Part shown: positions 1-11,426 of the stretch, piece after piece
How the letters are laid out: every line of letters begins with the position of its first letter
Position numbering within the stretch: the stretch's first letter is position 1
Assembly (NCBI RefSeq): GCF_002776525.5
Contig: NC_045453.1
Span: 38,338,824-38,402,823 of the forward strand
Direction of reading: 5' to 3'
DNA length: 64,000 bases
From: Piliocolobus tephrosceles
Taxonomy: Eukaryota > Chordata > Mammalia > Primates > Cercopithecidae
The notes under the pieces: model-generated
Databases searched by the model: none
Told to the model about the DNA's origin: nothing
What the model saw: only the letters and a program-made list of their open reading frames with translations
Position numbers and translations under genes: made by a program

Positions 1-150
1 CTACAGGCCAAGCAGAGGGGCCTCATGAGCAACCAGCCATGCTGACACCTCCATTTTGGACTTCTGGCCTCTGGAATTGAGAGAAAATAAACTTCTGCCA
101 TTGAAGTCACCTGGTCTGTGTTACTTTGTTATGGCAGCCCTCACAAACCC
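1..150 (+). repeat. 3' end of a MaLR-type LTR (MLT1-like)
   Basis: The segment reads like the end of an MLT1-class LTR: a phrase about the second colour of splicing-type text is absent, but the diagnostic cttctggcctctggaattg, a following AATAAA and gttatggcagccctcacaaa are present. It is cut by the window edge. Family assignment is from memory. Confidence 0.6.
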
Positions 151-687
151 ATACACCTGGAATTTCCCACCACCGAAGCATGCAGTTCCTGAATGTTTTA
201 CCCAGTAAATTACGGTCTTGCTCTAAGTAGCAGGGATTATTTCCTCTGATCTTTTCAGACAGTTCTTTCCCCAGCCACAGAGTTTCCTCACACACGTGTG
301 CTGATCAAGGGGACCCTCAGCAGACCCCAGGGTCTCTCTCTGTGTTGCTCTCTCCTCTCTGGTACTCTGTCCTATAAACTCTAGCCACATTGGTCTCTCC
401 AGATTCTCAGCTCCACACCCACAACCCTGGAAGTCCACGCAGCTCCCCTCCCTGTGCCATGGCGTGGAAGCTCTGTCAAGGTCAGCTAGGGTACTGTAGG
501 GCTCACTTCCTTTATCTGTCACCTCTCCGAGTTAACTGTCCTTTGTTGCCTAGTGCTCAATGTTTTAAAAATTGTTTCGTGTATGTTGTCTGTTTTTGTT
601 GTGGCTGCTGTTTGGGTTATTTCCAGGTAAATTCAGCCACCTTGGTCAGAAGTGGAAGTTCCATGTTTCTTTTAAAATATGTCTATA
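151..687. other. ABHD12 intron 1, no gene seen
   Basis: No coding exon is recognisable. The part from about 530 to 660 resembles a very old L1 fragment; the rest is unassigned intronic sequence. The short ORFs here have no recognisable motif. Confidence 0.5.
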
Positions 688-1157
688 GGCTGGGCGCGGT
701 GGCTCAAGCCTGTAATCCCAGCACTTTGGGAGGCCGAGACGGGCGGATCACGAGGTCAGGAGATCGAGACCATCCTGGCTAACACGGTGAAACCCCGTCT
801 CTACTAAAAGTACAAAAACTAGCTGGGCGAGGTGGCAGGCGCCTGTAGTCTCAGCTANNNNNNNNNNNNNNNNNNNNNNNNNNNNNNNNNNNNNNNNNNN
901 NNNNNNNNNNNNNNNNNNNNNNNNNNNNNNNNNNNNNNNNNNNNNNNNNNNNNNNNNCCCGTCTCTACTAAAAATACAAAAACTAGCTGGGCAAGGTGGC
1001 AGGCGCCTGTAGTCTCAGCTACTCGGGAGGCTGAGGCAGGAGAATGGCGTAAACCCGGGAGGCGGAGCTTGCAGTGAGCTGAGATCCGGCCACTGCACTC
1101 CAGTCCGGGCGACAGAGCAAGACTCTGCCAAAAAAAAAGAAATAAAATAAAATAAAA
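688..1157 (+). repeat. AluY interrupted by an assembly gap
   Basis: Starts ggctgggcgcggtggctcaa and ends in a poly-A/AAAAT tail. The target-site duplication is aaaatatgtctata on the left and aaaaatgtctata on the right. Subtracting the 100 Ns and about 64 bases repeated on both sides of the gap leaves roughly 306 bp, a normal Alu length. Confidence 0.9.
858..957. other. Assembly gap (100 N) with overlapping flanks
   Basis: Exactly 100 Ns, the usual placeholder for unknown size. The roughly 62 bases before the gap (cccgtctctactaaaa to tcagcta) recur right after it with two differences, so the two contig ends probably overlap and nothing is missing. Confidence 0.85.
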
Positions 1158-1169
1158 ATGTCTATAATT

Positions 1170-1468
1170 AGCTGGGTGCAGTGGCTCACACCTGTAATCC
1201 CAGCACTTTGGGAGGCCGAGGCAGGCAGATCACGAGGTCAGGAGATCAAGACCATCCTGGCTAACATGGTGAAGCCCTGTCTCTACTAAAAATACAAAAA
1301 TATTAGCCAGGCGTGGTGGCGGGTGCCTGTAGTCCCAGCTACTTGGGAGGGTGAGGCAGGAGAATGGCGTGAACCCGGGAGGTGGAGCCTGCAGGGAGCC
1401 CAGATTGCACCACTGCACTCCAGCCTGGGCGACAGAGTGAGACTCCTTCTCAAAAAAAAAAAAAAAAA
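1170..1468 (+). repeat. AluS/Y, full length
   Basis: Starts gctgggtgcagtggctcac and ends in an A tail at about 1468. It lies directly downstream of the previous Alu and is followed by ataatgtctaca, so it used nearly the same target site. Confidence 0.9.
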
Positions 1469-1849
1469 AATCATAATGTCTACAACTAGTTTTCACCAAT
1501 TCCTCCATTAATGTAACCATCAAAATTGTAGAAGAAAAGTGTTTTATCATTTAATTCCACGATATTCTCTTAGAAGGAACGAGAGAGTAATGCCGAGTCT
1601 CGTTCCCCAATACTAACAGATTAAATTCTTCTTAGCTTTTAGGTGGCAATCTTAACAATAATCGCCAAAATCTTGTTCAAAAGCAGTCAGTGTTGAGAGC
1701 AATTTCACTCTAGTGAAAACTTTAAGGCCTTAATAAAACACATAAGAGCAGTCCATAAATGTCTCTTTGTTCCCAAGGAAGAAAACAAAAAATCATGAGG
1801 ATTCAGTCAGCAGAACTGAACAACTGGGTATCCTACTGTGAGAAGGCCT
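1469..1849. other. ABHD12 intron 1, unassigned
   Basis: AT-rich intronic sequence. I see no exon, RNA gene or recognisable young repeat. Confidence 0.5.
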
Positions 1850-2105
1850 TATTTTCCTAGCTGTGGCCCAGCATGTCATCAGGTGCTTTACACATGGCCA
1901 CATTACCTTACCTTGCTTTATTTTTCTTTATAGCACTTTTATCATCCTTTGAAATCTGACTGTATACTTATGTGCTATCTTTTTTGCCGTGTTTCTCCTT
2001 CATGAGAACAGAATCCTCACAAGGACTGGGATTTGTCCCACTCTTGTGCAGCATTTTATCTACTCTAGCCTTCAGTGAAGTCTAGGTTAATGAAAAAGAC
2101 ATACT
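1850..2105 (-). repeat. L2 fragment
   Basis: The plus strand reads as the reverse complement of the L2 3' region: ttttctttatagcactttta, then a degraded form of the usual run from cactagaatgtaagc to the gggatttttgtc-type text (here actgggatttgtccca). Ancient and diverged. Confidence 0.6.
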
Positions 2106-2228
2106 TGCTAAATGGATGGAAAAACACAGGAGCAATACTCTCAACACAGGCCACACTATTCACGGCAATTATCCAGAGGGAATTTCACTTTCTTTGTTTT
2201 AAATTTTTATTAAGAACTCTTTATTAAA

Positions 2229-2373
2229 GGCCGGGCGCGGTGGCTCAAGCCTGTAATCCCAGCACTTTGGGAGNNNNNNNNNNNNNNNNNNNNNNNNNNN
2301 NNNNNNNNNNNNNNNNNNNNNNNNNNNNNNNNNNNNNNNNNNNNNNNNNNNNNNNNNNNNNNNNNNNNNNNNN
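2229..2373 (+). repeat. AluY truncated by an assembly gap
   Basis: Only the first 45 bases of a young AluY are present (2229-2273); the rest is a 100-N gap (2274-2373). The 17-bp target-site duplication aagaactctttattaaa flanks it perfectly at 2212-2228 and 2374-2390, so the gap holds just the rest of this Alu and should be about 250-280 bases. Confidence 0.9.
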
Positions 2374-2390
2374 AAGAACTCTTTATTAAA

Positions 2391-2834
2391 TACTTTGGAA
2401 TCAGAAAAAAAAAAATCAAACTGTTTGAGAGAGGAATGGAGTGAGAGAGAGAGGGCCCCTCAGAGGCTGCCCTTCACCATGGCTATGACATCTCCCAGAC
2501 CACCTCATACCTAGAGATGCTTCCCTGGGCCCTGCAGACTCTCCTTCGGTTTTTTCCTGAGGCCCTGGGGCTGCACTGGCAGCCTCCCAGCTGGCCTGTA
2601 CTGGCCTAACAGTCCCTTCCTTCCGGAACCCTAGCCAGACACTGAATGTCCTAGAATGGCAGTCTTCTTTTTTTCCTTCCTGTAGGTTCTGCCATGATGT
2701 GCCTTGTCAAGGTTTCCTGTGTCCCCAAACTGTAAGAATTTTTCTTATGTCTTTAGATGGCGCTCTATTGGCCAGCAATGCATTTTGCATTACATCCTGT
2801 CAAGCAAGAGGCTAAAAGAAGAGACCCTATTCTT
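2391..2834. other. ABHD12 intron 1, unassigned
   Basis: Moderately GC-rich intronic sequence without a recognisable exon or repeat. Confidence 0.45.
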
Positions 2835-3580
2835 AGTCTGTTTTTTGTTTCTATAACTAAGAAACTGAGATTGGTAATTTATAAGGAAGGAAATTTATGT
2901 CTTAAGAGTTCTGGAGGCTGGGAAGTCCAAGGTCACGGGGCCACATCTGGTGAGGACTTTCTTGCTGGTGGGGACTCTTCTGAAGAGTCCCAAGCTGGCG
3001 CAGGGCATCACATGGTAATGGGGATCAGAGGAGATGGCCACACTGCCTTTTACAACAGTGATAAGTCTCATGATAACTAACCCAAACCCTCAATAAATCA
3101 TTAATTCTATGAATGAATTCATCCATTCATGAGAGCAAAGCCCTTATGACCCAATCACCTCCCAAAGGTACCATCTCTTGTTTTTTTTTTTTTTTTTTTT
3201 TTTTGAGATGGAATCTTGCTCTGTCACCCAGGCTGCAGTGCAGTGGCGCGATCTCAGCTCACTGCAACCTCTGCCTCCTGGGTTCAAGCGATTCTCCTGC
3301 CCTAGCCTCCCGAGTACCTGCAACTACAGGCATGTGCCACCATGCCCAGCTAATTTTTGTATTTTTAGTAGACGGGGTTTCACCATGTTGGCCAGGATGG
3401 CCTTGATCTCCTGACCTCGTAATCCGCCCACCTTAGCCTCCCAAAGTGCTGGGATTACAGGCGTGTGCCACCACGTCTGGTCAGCTCCCACCTCTTAACA
3501 CTACTACATTGAGGACCAAGATTCCAACACTTTCCAACACATGAACTTTTAGGGGACACATTTAAACCATTAAACCATCA
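2835..3580 (-). repeat. MaLR-type LTR (MLT1/MST-like) split by an Alu
   Basis: Reverse complement of a MaLR LTR: gaaactgagattggtaattt, then a shared gttctggaggctgggaagtc, and cttatgacccaatcacctcc, resuming after the Alu with cccacctcttaacactacta and ending near ggggacacatttaaaccatt. Family is inferred from memory of consensus text. Confidence 0.6.
3181..3482 (-). repeat. Alu, full length
   Basis: Poly-T followed by gagatggaatcttgctctgt, ending ccaccacgtctggtc. It is inserted in the MaLR LTR, so it is younger than that LTR. Confidence 0.9.
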
Positions 3581-3769
3581 AGCCATAGAAAATGCTCTGA
3601 AGATAAATCAGCACATAATATGTCAGAGCAACACAGGAGTCTTTAACAAAGGATAAATGTGAATGAAAGCAGACTAACTTTCTCCAGCCATCCCTGTATT
3701 TTCTCTTTGCCAAAGGCATCACCAAAGCCTGGGGATGCAAGAACTGATGATTGCCAAGCATAAAACATG

Positions 3770-3875
3770 ACAGACAACTAGCTCCCTGAGGACAGGTACT
3801 ATCTCCTTGCATCCCCAGGGCCTAGCACAACATCTGGCAAACAACAGGAATACAGTAGCTACTGAATAAAATGAC
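3770..3875 (-). repeat. L2 3' end fragment
   Basis: Plus strand shows the reverse complement of the L2 terminus: ctccctgaggacaggtacta, cccagggcctagcacaacat and tgaataaaatga. Confidence 0.6.
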
Positions 3876-5205
3876 CTATGGGCACTTGGCATTGACAGGG
3901 CCACTTTCAGGTGGGAGCAATGTGGTCATCCAGGACCAGGAGTGGCAAAGGTCAAGGATGAAGGGGTAGGGCATATATGACGCATACATTATTAGGAGAA
4001 AAAAAACAGCTGAAAGTTAAAAATCGTATCTATTCTAGTGATCTGAACTACCGCATCAAAATGACCGGTATCCACTCTGAACATTCTTACCTTCCCATTA
4101 CAAATAGTTCAGTCAACACACCCCAAGCTTTGTTTGAAGACCCCACCAGTCTGATAAGAACTGAAGACAATTTGAATTTTTTTTTCTTTTTTTTTTTACC
4201 ATGAAGCTCAGGACAACTTCTTTCAGGCTTTAAGAACAAACCCTAAGTTTCAGCACCCCTGAGGTATGCATGTATTCCCTCACTGACAGCCTGTGTCCAC
4301 CTTCACCTTTACAAACCCAAAAGTCCTGGCCTTTTCAGCCGCTCCCATACTGACACCCATCTGCCCTCTACTCTCATTATCTCAGGACATTTTCTCATCT
4401 GCTAAGCGTATCACAAGTGAGTGAGGCAACTCAGCCCACAAGTACCATCTCAAGATTAATTCTATTTAACAAGGAAGAAACTTAGCAATCTGTGTACCAG
4501 CAAGCCTCGGGGCCGAGACTTCTGCCTGGTCCCACCTGAATACTGTCATGACCTCAGTTCATGTGGACCTTTCTCCCACCTTTGCCTCAAGCCCAGCCCT
4601 CAGCCCCTCCATGCTGGGATGTGTGCAGGGACCCCATGCAGGCTTCCCAGAGCAGGGGAGCACTCAGCCAGGCAGAACATGCCAACTCCACAGATACACA
4701 GCAGGTCACAACTGCAATGACTTCCCATGGGAACTGTCTTTGTTATCTTTTTTAAAAACATTACATGTCAGAAAGAAGACTCCCTGCTAGGTAGTATGAC
4801 TGTTGATGTTAATGAGAATTTAGCAAGTGTGATGGGAAGATTCTGGTTAGGCTGAGGAGTGAGAGCTCAGACTGGGCCCATGTGGGGAACTGAGAGACAG
4901 AGGCCCAATACCTCCTCTTCCCTCTGCCCTCCTAGCAGAGGGCCTTGCTACTTCTTTCCTAAGGATGGCACAAGCACTCAGAACAGAACTGGCAGATTCC
5001 TTCACCCACAAATCGATCAACTTACCCACGTCTTTCCCCACAGCCTTGGCCTTCCTTCCTAACTGAGGGGAGCTCCTCTGCTCAGCCTCAGAACACTGGG
5101 TCCCGTCCCTTCTCACAGGCCCAGAGGCATCACTGCGCCTACTCTGTCCCATGCCGTCCATCTTCTCTCTCTCCTGGATTATTCCCATGCAGACTCCAGA
5201 TTGTT
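3876..5205. other. ABHD12 intron 1, unassigned
   Basis: About 1.3 kb without a recognisable exon. It contains two short poly-T runs near 4178-4198. Short ORFs on both strands show no family motif. Confidence 0.5.
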
Positions 5206-5292
5206 CTAATATCACATAATTATATCATAATTATCAATATGATAGGCTGTTTGAAGTTATCCTGTAGCATAGTGATGCTTTTATTTATTTAT
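5206..5292 (+). repeat. Local duplication, copy 1
   Basis: This 87-bp AT-rich segment recurs about 1 kb downstream (6214-6310) in the same orientation. Shared runs include ctaatat, gaagttatcct and agcatagtgatgct, followed in both by TTTA repeats. The element is not one I recognise. Confidence 0.75.
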
Positions 5293-5580
5293 ATATATTT
5301 TTTGAGACAGGGTCTCACTCTGTTGCCCAGACCAGAGTGCAGTGGCTTGTTCATGGCTCACACCACCTTGACCTCTCGGGCTCAAACAATCGTGCACACC
5401 ACGCCTGGCTCATTTTTATTTTTTTTGGTCTAGATGAGGTTTCCCTTTGTTGCCCAGGCTGGTCTCAGATTCCTGGGCTCAAGCGATCCTCCTTCTTTAT
5501 CCTCCCAAAGTGCTAGGATTACAGATGTGCTGGGATTACAGGCATGGTAGGAGTACAGGTGTGTGCCACTGCAGCTGGCT
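5293..5580 (-). repeat. Older Alu (J-like)
   Basis: Starts ttttttgagacagggtctca and runs to ccactgcagctggctt, with many differences from young Alus. It sits immediately after copy 1 of the local duplication. Confidence 0.85.
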
Positions 5581-5610
5581 TCCTAATGATGCTTTTGAAA
5601 ATTTGTTTAA

Positions 5611-5919
5611 GGCCGGGCGCGGTGGCTCAAGCCTGTAATCCCAGCACTTTGGGAGGCCGAGACGGGCGGATCACGAGGTCAGGAGATCGAGACCATCCTG
5701 GCTAACACGGTGAAACCCCGTCTCTACTAAAAAATACAAAAAACTAGCCGGGCGAGGTAGCGGGCGTCTGTAATCCCAGCTACTCGGGAGGCTGAGGCAG
5801 GAGAATGGCGGGAACCCGGGAAGTGGAGCTTGCAGTGAGCTGAGATCCGGCCACTGCACTCCAGCCCGGACGACAGAGCAAGACTCCGTCTCAAAAAAAA
5901 AAAGAAAAAAAAAAAAAAA
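5611..5919 (+). repeat. Young AluY, Old World monkey type
   Basis: Full length from ggccgggcgcggtggctcaa to an A-rich tail. It has the GATCCGGCCACTG variant near the 3' end and a target-site duplication gaaaatttgttt on both sides. Confidence 0.95.
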
Positions 5920-6152
5920 GAAAATTTGTTTGGTTCTCTTTTCCCCAGGTTTCACGTTGAATAGTCGAGCCCTTTCTTTAGCAGTGTTTAATCTGCCCTT
6001 CAGTGTAATTCCTTTCAGTGTAACCTTTACCTCACACATTGTGGTTTTCATCTTTAGAAATTCAATTTGGGTAATTTTCAGATATTCCATGACTCCACTT
6101 AACTTCTGGAACATATGGAATACAATTACAGTATGTGTTGTTTTGTTTTTTG

Positions 6153-6213
6153 TTTTTTTGAGATGGAATTTCACTCTTGTTGCCCAGGCTGGACTGCAAT
6201 GGCACGATTTTGG
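6153..6213 (-). repeat. Alu fragment
   Basis: Only the first ~60 bases of a minus-strand Alu are present (tttttttgagatggaatttc to gcacgattttgg). It ends abruptly exactly where copy 2 of the local duplication begins. Confidence 0.8.
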
Positions 6214-6310
6214 CTAATATATCACGTTAATTATGATAATATCATAATGATCAATATAATGGGCTGCCTGAAGTTATCCTATAGCATAGTGATGCTATTA
6301 TTTATTTATT
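6214..6310 (+). repeat. Local duplication, copy 2
   Basis: Diverged second copy of 5206-5292, slightly longer because of extra AT-rich bases near its start. Confidence 0.75.
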
Positions 6311-6469
6311 TTTTGGTATCTAATATCACTGCTAAGAAAACTCACCCCCTCCAGCCATCCCTCCCCGTCTTTCCCCCTTTCCTGCACAGCTCTCTGGAAA
6401 AGCTACCTACATTTCCTCTCTCCACTTCTTCCTTGAAGTCTCACCATTAGGCTTTTGCCCCCACCACTC

Positions 6470-7325
6470 CAGTAAGACACTCCTGTCAATGCTGATCTCA
6501 TGTCACCAAATCCAATCGCAGATCATGCTTTCTTCTCCAACAGGCCTTCTTTAGGTGGCTACCTTGCCACTTTTTCCCAGCAATCCTCCTAACTCAGTGC
6601 CCAGATCCTGACTCCTCTGTCCTGACTTGCCTGCTGGGCGAGTCTGCTGCAGGGCTCTAGGTACCACCTGCCACAGCCATGGTCAGATACAGGCCCTAAC
6701 CTTCCCCTTGAACTCTATCCCCTATCCACCTGGATGTTTAACAGACACCTCAGTATGTCAAAACCAAACAGATTACTTCTCCTGCCCCAAAGCACTTGCT
6801 CTTTCCACATCTGTCCCCATCTCAATATCTGGCAACTCCATTCTTCCTGTTGCTCAAAAAGTAGTTTGTGAATCCAGAATCACATGCTTCTTCTCATCTC
6901 CACAGCTGCTATCCCAGCCTGAGCCCCTGTCATCTCTTGCCTGGATGACTCTGGTAGCCCCTAGCTGGTCTCCCTGCTTGCCCACTGCAGCCTGTGCTTG
7001 TCACACAGTCAGAGTAACATGATGACACACACATCATGCCATTTCTTTTTTCTAAAGCAGCCAGTGGCATCCGTTCACATGTCTCCTTGTCAGAAACGTT
7101 CCCTGTACACCTGGACTGTGCACACACAGTCACAGGGCCTCATCTGTGGCTATTTCCTCACTGGGACCATTTTCCTCCTTAGTGCCCTGAGCATGTGGCA
7201 TCACATGTTTCTTCATGTGTTATCTGCCTTCCCTACCAGAATGTAAAGGCCAGGAGAACTGCTATGGCCTCGGCATTCACAGGTGTTACTGGGCCTAACA
7301 GGTACTCAAACTGTTAAATGAGTGG
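6470..7325 (-). repeat. Long L2 fragment
   Basis: The plus strand matches the reverse complement of L2 over about 850 bp: gtcatctcttgcctggatga, ctagctggtctccctgcttg, agtcagagtaacatgatgac, and at its end ccagaatgtaaaggccagga and ctcaaactgttaaatgagtg. Confidence 0.75.
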
Positions 7326-7523
7326 CTGGAAAAAAGTGTTAAATAAGCAAATAGTAGTGCTATAAATGCTCTAATACCAACAGACACATTAACTGATCAG
7401 GATGCACCCTATATGTATGATTGGCTGAGAAGCCAGACTCTTAATTGTTTGGGGCAGAAAAGGGTAGAAGAAAATCCTTCTTGACATGCGCTAACAGATC
7501 TTTCTCAGTACCCTCAACTCATG

Positions 7524-7853
7524 TTTTCTTGTTTGTTTGTTTTGTTTTGTTTCTGAAACAAAGTCTTGCTCTGTCGCCCAGGCTGGAGTGCAGTGGCGCA
7601 ATCTCGGCTCACTGCAGCCTCTACTTCCTGGGTTCCAGCGATTCTCCTGCCTCAGCCTTCCAGGATTACAGGAAGTAATCCCTCATCTGGGATTACAGGT
7701 GCTTACAACCTTGCCTGGCTAATTTTTATCTATTTAGTAGAGATGGTGTTTAACCACATTGGCCAGGCTGGTCCTGAACTCCTGACCTCAAGTGATCTGC
7801 CTGCCTCGGCCTCCCAAAGTGCTGGGATTAAAGGCATGAGCAACCACACCGGC
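7524..7853 (-). repeat. Alu, full length
   Basis: Minus-strand Alu flanked by a 15-bp target-site duplication cagtaccctcaactc. A small internal rearrangement (gattacagg repeated near 7665-7700) is visible. Confidence 0.9.
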
Positions 7854-7899
7854 CAGTACCCTCAACTCTTAATATTATAATCATCATGGGGCTAGTCAT

Positions 7900-8095
7900 C
7901 TAGAAGATGTCACTGACCGAGCACACACCACGTGCCACGAACATTCCACACACCTGGGCCTCACCACAATCCTACAGGGAAGACACTCTAATCCCCACAT
8001 CACAGATGAAAAAACAAACTCAGGGTGTTACACAACTCACCCAAGCCAGAGAATCTGAAAACTCACTTGAGACCCAGGTCTCTATGAAGGCTATC
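7900..8095 (+). repeat. MIR fragment
   Basis: Diverged MIR core: cctcaccacaatcctacagg, catcacagatgaaaaaacaa, and a degraded form of the usual run from cacacagcta to the end (ttacacaactcacccaagcc). Confidence 0.65.
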
Positions 8096-9430
8096 CTCTG
8101 CAACAGTAAATCACAATACAAAGGGGCCCAGGTCTAAATGAGAAGTCTTGCTGGTAATGGGACACTTTGGTTCTGGCATCCTGGCTCTTGGCCCCTGTTC
8201 ACTGACTGACACCCTAGACGCTGGCTCTCAGTGTGGCACGAGATAGATGCCTTACCCACTCTCATGCTGAAAGAGCCCCTGCCAAAGCACAAGCATACTG
8301 AGCCTGAAGTCTTGTGGCATCATCTCTGGGTGAAGAGCATCGACTTAATCTGTCAGCTTTTCAGGTTATATTTCAATAAACACTTTCCCTGCAGATTTCA
8401 CTCTGGAAGGAAAAGTGTTCTAAGGGAGGAGGAGAGAAAGGAGGGGAATGAAGAAGAGGAGGAGAAGTAGCAGCAGGAGTCTGAAATGAGGTCCTGTCTC
8501 CAAAGCTGTTAGCAAAAACCTGACAAGGTGATCCATCTTCAATGCCTCTCTCCAAGGTTTCCTCCATGAAAGTGCCTCAGGTGCTTTCAGCCTGCCCAAA
8601 GATACCCCTCACAGTTCAGGCCTGTCTGCCATAGAAGGTGGGCACTCCCTTGGGAAGGGACACTGTGGCTGAAAGGAACTAGGAACCAAGCAGAGATACA
8701 GGATGCAGAGTCCTAATAAAGCAGAAGGCAGTGGCAAAGCACCAAGTCCCAGTGTGGCTGGTCCCTGGCTGGAGTGCAGCCATGATAAGGTACACTGAGT
8801 TAGGAAGAGGAGAACCAGCACCAGTTGTGGGGGTGGGGGGCCAGCTGTGGCACCATAAACAAAGCCAGCCCCGTGCCTTGTCACAATCCTGGCACAGACT
8901 GTACTGAGAGTGGAGCAAAAGGAAAAAGGAGATGGACAAAGCGGACTTTAATCACAAAAGCTAGCTCAGAACTCACTCCCATCTTCCTAATCTGTAAAGA
9001 AAAGATGAAGAGATACCATGCAGGGACACTTAGAGGGTGAGGTTAATACTGAACCTGGGGAAGGCTGACACTGAAGAAGACAGATGTTAACCTCAGCCAT
9101 CCACCCTTCTGGGTTAGGGGGAAGCCATTAGCAACCTTGGATAAAGTATCTTCTTTGGGTCAAGGAAGAACGAGGTGTGATGACTGTGTTCTTTGGTATT
9201 TACGTGTGAGGGTGATCTGGCTATGAAACCTCCCATGCAGCCCACTGATCTCTGTCCATCCAGCAGATCTGGCCTGTTGGTTGGGAGTCGGAGGATAAAG
9301 ACTAGGTGACACACAGACCATGTACATCTCATGACTGCCTTCTCAGGGTCCAAATTAGACCAGTCGTGCCTTCAACGCACATTCCCAAGAATTTCAGGGC
9401 TAACGAAGGGCCCACAAAATTCCCCATTTG
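8096..9430. other. ABHD12 intron 1, unassigned
   Basis: About 1.3 kb of unassigned intron. It includes a purine-rich stretch at 8425-8475 (gga/gaa runs). No exon or RNA gene is recognisable. Confidence 0.5.
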
Positions 9431-10040
9431 GGCTGGGCATAGTGGCTCACACCTGTATTCCCAGCATTTTGGGAGGCCGAGGCGGGCAGATCACAAGGTC
9501 AGGAGTTCAAGACCAGCCTAGTCAATATGATGAAAGCCCATCTCTACTAAAAATACAAAAATTAAGGCTGGACACAGTGGCTCACGCCTGTAATCCCAGC
9601 ACTTTGGGAGGCCAAGGCGGGCGGATCATGAGGTCAGGAGTTCAAGATCAGCCTGACCAAATGGTGAAACCTCGTCTCTACTAAAAATGCAAAAAATTAG
9701 CCAGGTATGGTGGTGTGCGCCTGTAATCCCAGCTACTTGGGAGGCTGAGGGAGGAGAATCACTTGAACCTGGGAGGCAGAGGTTGCAGTGAGCCGAGATT
9801 GCGCCACTGCCCTCCAGCCTGGGCAATAGAGGGAGACTCTGTCTCAAAAACAAACAAAAAAAAATTAGCCGGGCATGGTGGCAGGTGCCCGTAGTCCCAG
9901 CTACTCGGGAGGCTGAGGCAGAAGAATCGCTTGAATCTGGAAGGCAGAGGTTGCAGTAAGCCGAGATCATGCCACTGCACTGTAGCCTGGGTGACAGAGC
10001 AAGACTCTGTCTCAAAAAAAAGAAAAAAAGAAAAAAAAAT
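9431..10040 (+). repeat. Alu split by a nested Alu
   Basis: The host Alu begins at 9431 (ggctgggcatagtggctca), breaks after aaaatacaaaaatta, and resumes at 9863 with attagccgggcatggtggc. It ends in an A/G-rich tail near 10040. The break is in the middle A-rich region, a common Alu target. Confidence 0.9.
9566..9862 (+). repeat. Nested Alu
   Basis: Complete Alu (ggctggacacagtggctcac to an A tail) inserted in the middle A-rich linker of the host Alu, in the same orientation. Confidence 0.9.
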
Positions 10041-10320
10041 AACTCATTTGCCCAGTACCTCCTCACACCAGACACCATGCAAAGAAAAACTTATCTAGTT
10101 CCCCGTCCCAAGGAGTACAGAGTTGACCTATGAATGAAATAAATATTTACCTTTAAAAATTACCTTTCAGCCCAGAATTTAAAAACCAAAAAAAAACTGG
10201 TTTAGGGTTCTTCTTGACCTCCAAAATTGCTCTCATCTGAATTACTTACCAATGTTAAAAAAGTTGGCAATACTACACACACACACACTACGACAAAAAA
10301 AATTACATAAACAAACAAAA

Positions 10321-10625
10321 GGTTGGGTGCACTGGCTCATGCCTTTAATCCCAGTACTTTGGGAGGCTCAGGCAGGTGGATCACTGGAGCTCAGGAGTTC
10401 AAGTCCAGTCTGGGCAACATGGCAAAACCCTGTCTGTACAAAAAATACAAAAGTTAGCTAGGTATGGTGGTGGGTGCCTGTAGTCCAAGCTACTTGTAAG
10501 GCTGAGGTGCGAAGACCATTTGACCCTGGGAGGCACAGGCTATAGTGAGCCATGACTGCACCACAGCACTCCAGTTTGGGTGTAGAGCCAAACCCGATCT
10601 CAAACACAAAACAAAACAAACTAAA
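10321..10625 (+). repeat. Old Alu (J/S)
   Basis: Starts ggttgggtgcactggctcat and ends in a CAAAA-type tail. It is more diverged than its neighbours. Confidence 0.85.
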
Positions 10626-10925
10626 AAAAACACCAGCTAGTCTTTTCCAGAAAGACTGGACGATCTGGCCACTCTGGGACCACATTCCTGCCAGGCAGCA
10701 ACAGGACAGGGTGTGGTAGCTGCTGTCCCCTTCAGACAGAACCTGTTCTCTCCACTTGTCTGCTGCCGTCAGCATCCCCCTAATCTCCCAGAACTAAAAA
10801 AGATAAATATTTTCTTTGATGGAGCAGAAAATATGTATGTGTGTGTGTTTATATTTTTCCCCACTTCAGTGTACGTATGGATAATAGATATATTATTGAC
10901 TAGCCTAAATCAAGAGGAAAAAGCA

Positions 10926-11222
10926 GGCCAGGCGTGGTGGCTCATGCCTGTAATCCCAGCACTTTGGGAGGCCAAGACGGGCAGATCACCTGAGGTTGGG
11001 AGTTCGAGACCAGCCTGACCAACATGGAAAAACCCTGTCTCTACGAAAAATACAAAATTAGCTGGGTATGGTGTGACACATACCTGTAATCCCAGCTACT
11101 CGGTAGGCTGAGGCAGGAGAATTGCTTGAACCTGGGAGGTGGAGGTTGCAATGAGCCGAGATCATGCCATTGCACTCCAGCCTGGGCAACAAGAGTGAAA
11201 CTCCATCTCAAAAAAAAAAAAA
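10926..11222 (+). repeat. Alu S, full length
   Basis: Starts ggccaggcgtggtggctcat. The target-site duplication aagaggaaaaa is visible on both sides. Confidence 0.9.
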
Positions 11223-11426
11223 GAGGAAAAACCCTAATTACAAAAAACAGGGAACAAAACTGGGGAAATGGCCACAGGTACACAGGAAAAAAGGTGAATT
11301 AAATTAATAATTTTATATGAATACATAAACCGCCAAAACTGAAATCAGGACATAACAAATCTAAACAGGTCAATGACACAAAAGACACTGTAGTAGTTAC
11401 TGAAGTGCTATATTCTGAAACAGCAC

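Noticed and set aside
9626..10078. 150-codon minus-strand ORF and many similar ORFs with text such as LSPRLECSGAISAHCNL
   Set aside because: These are the standard translation of antisense Alu sequence, seen at dozens of places here; they are not genes.
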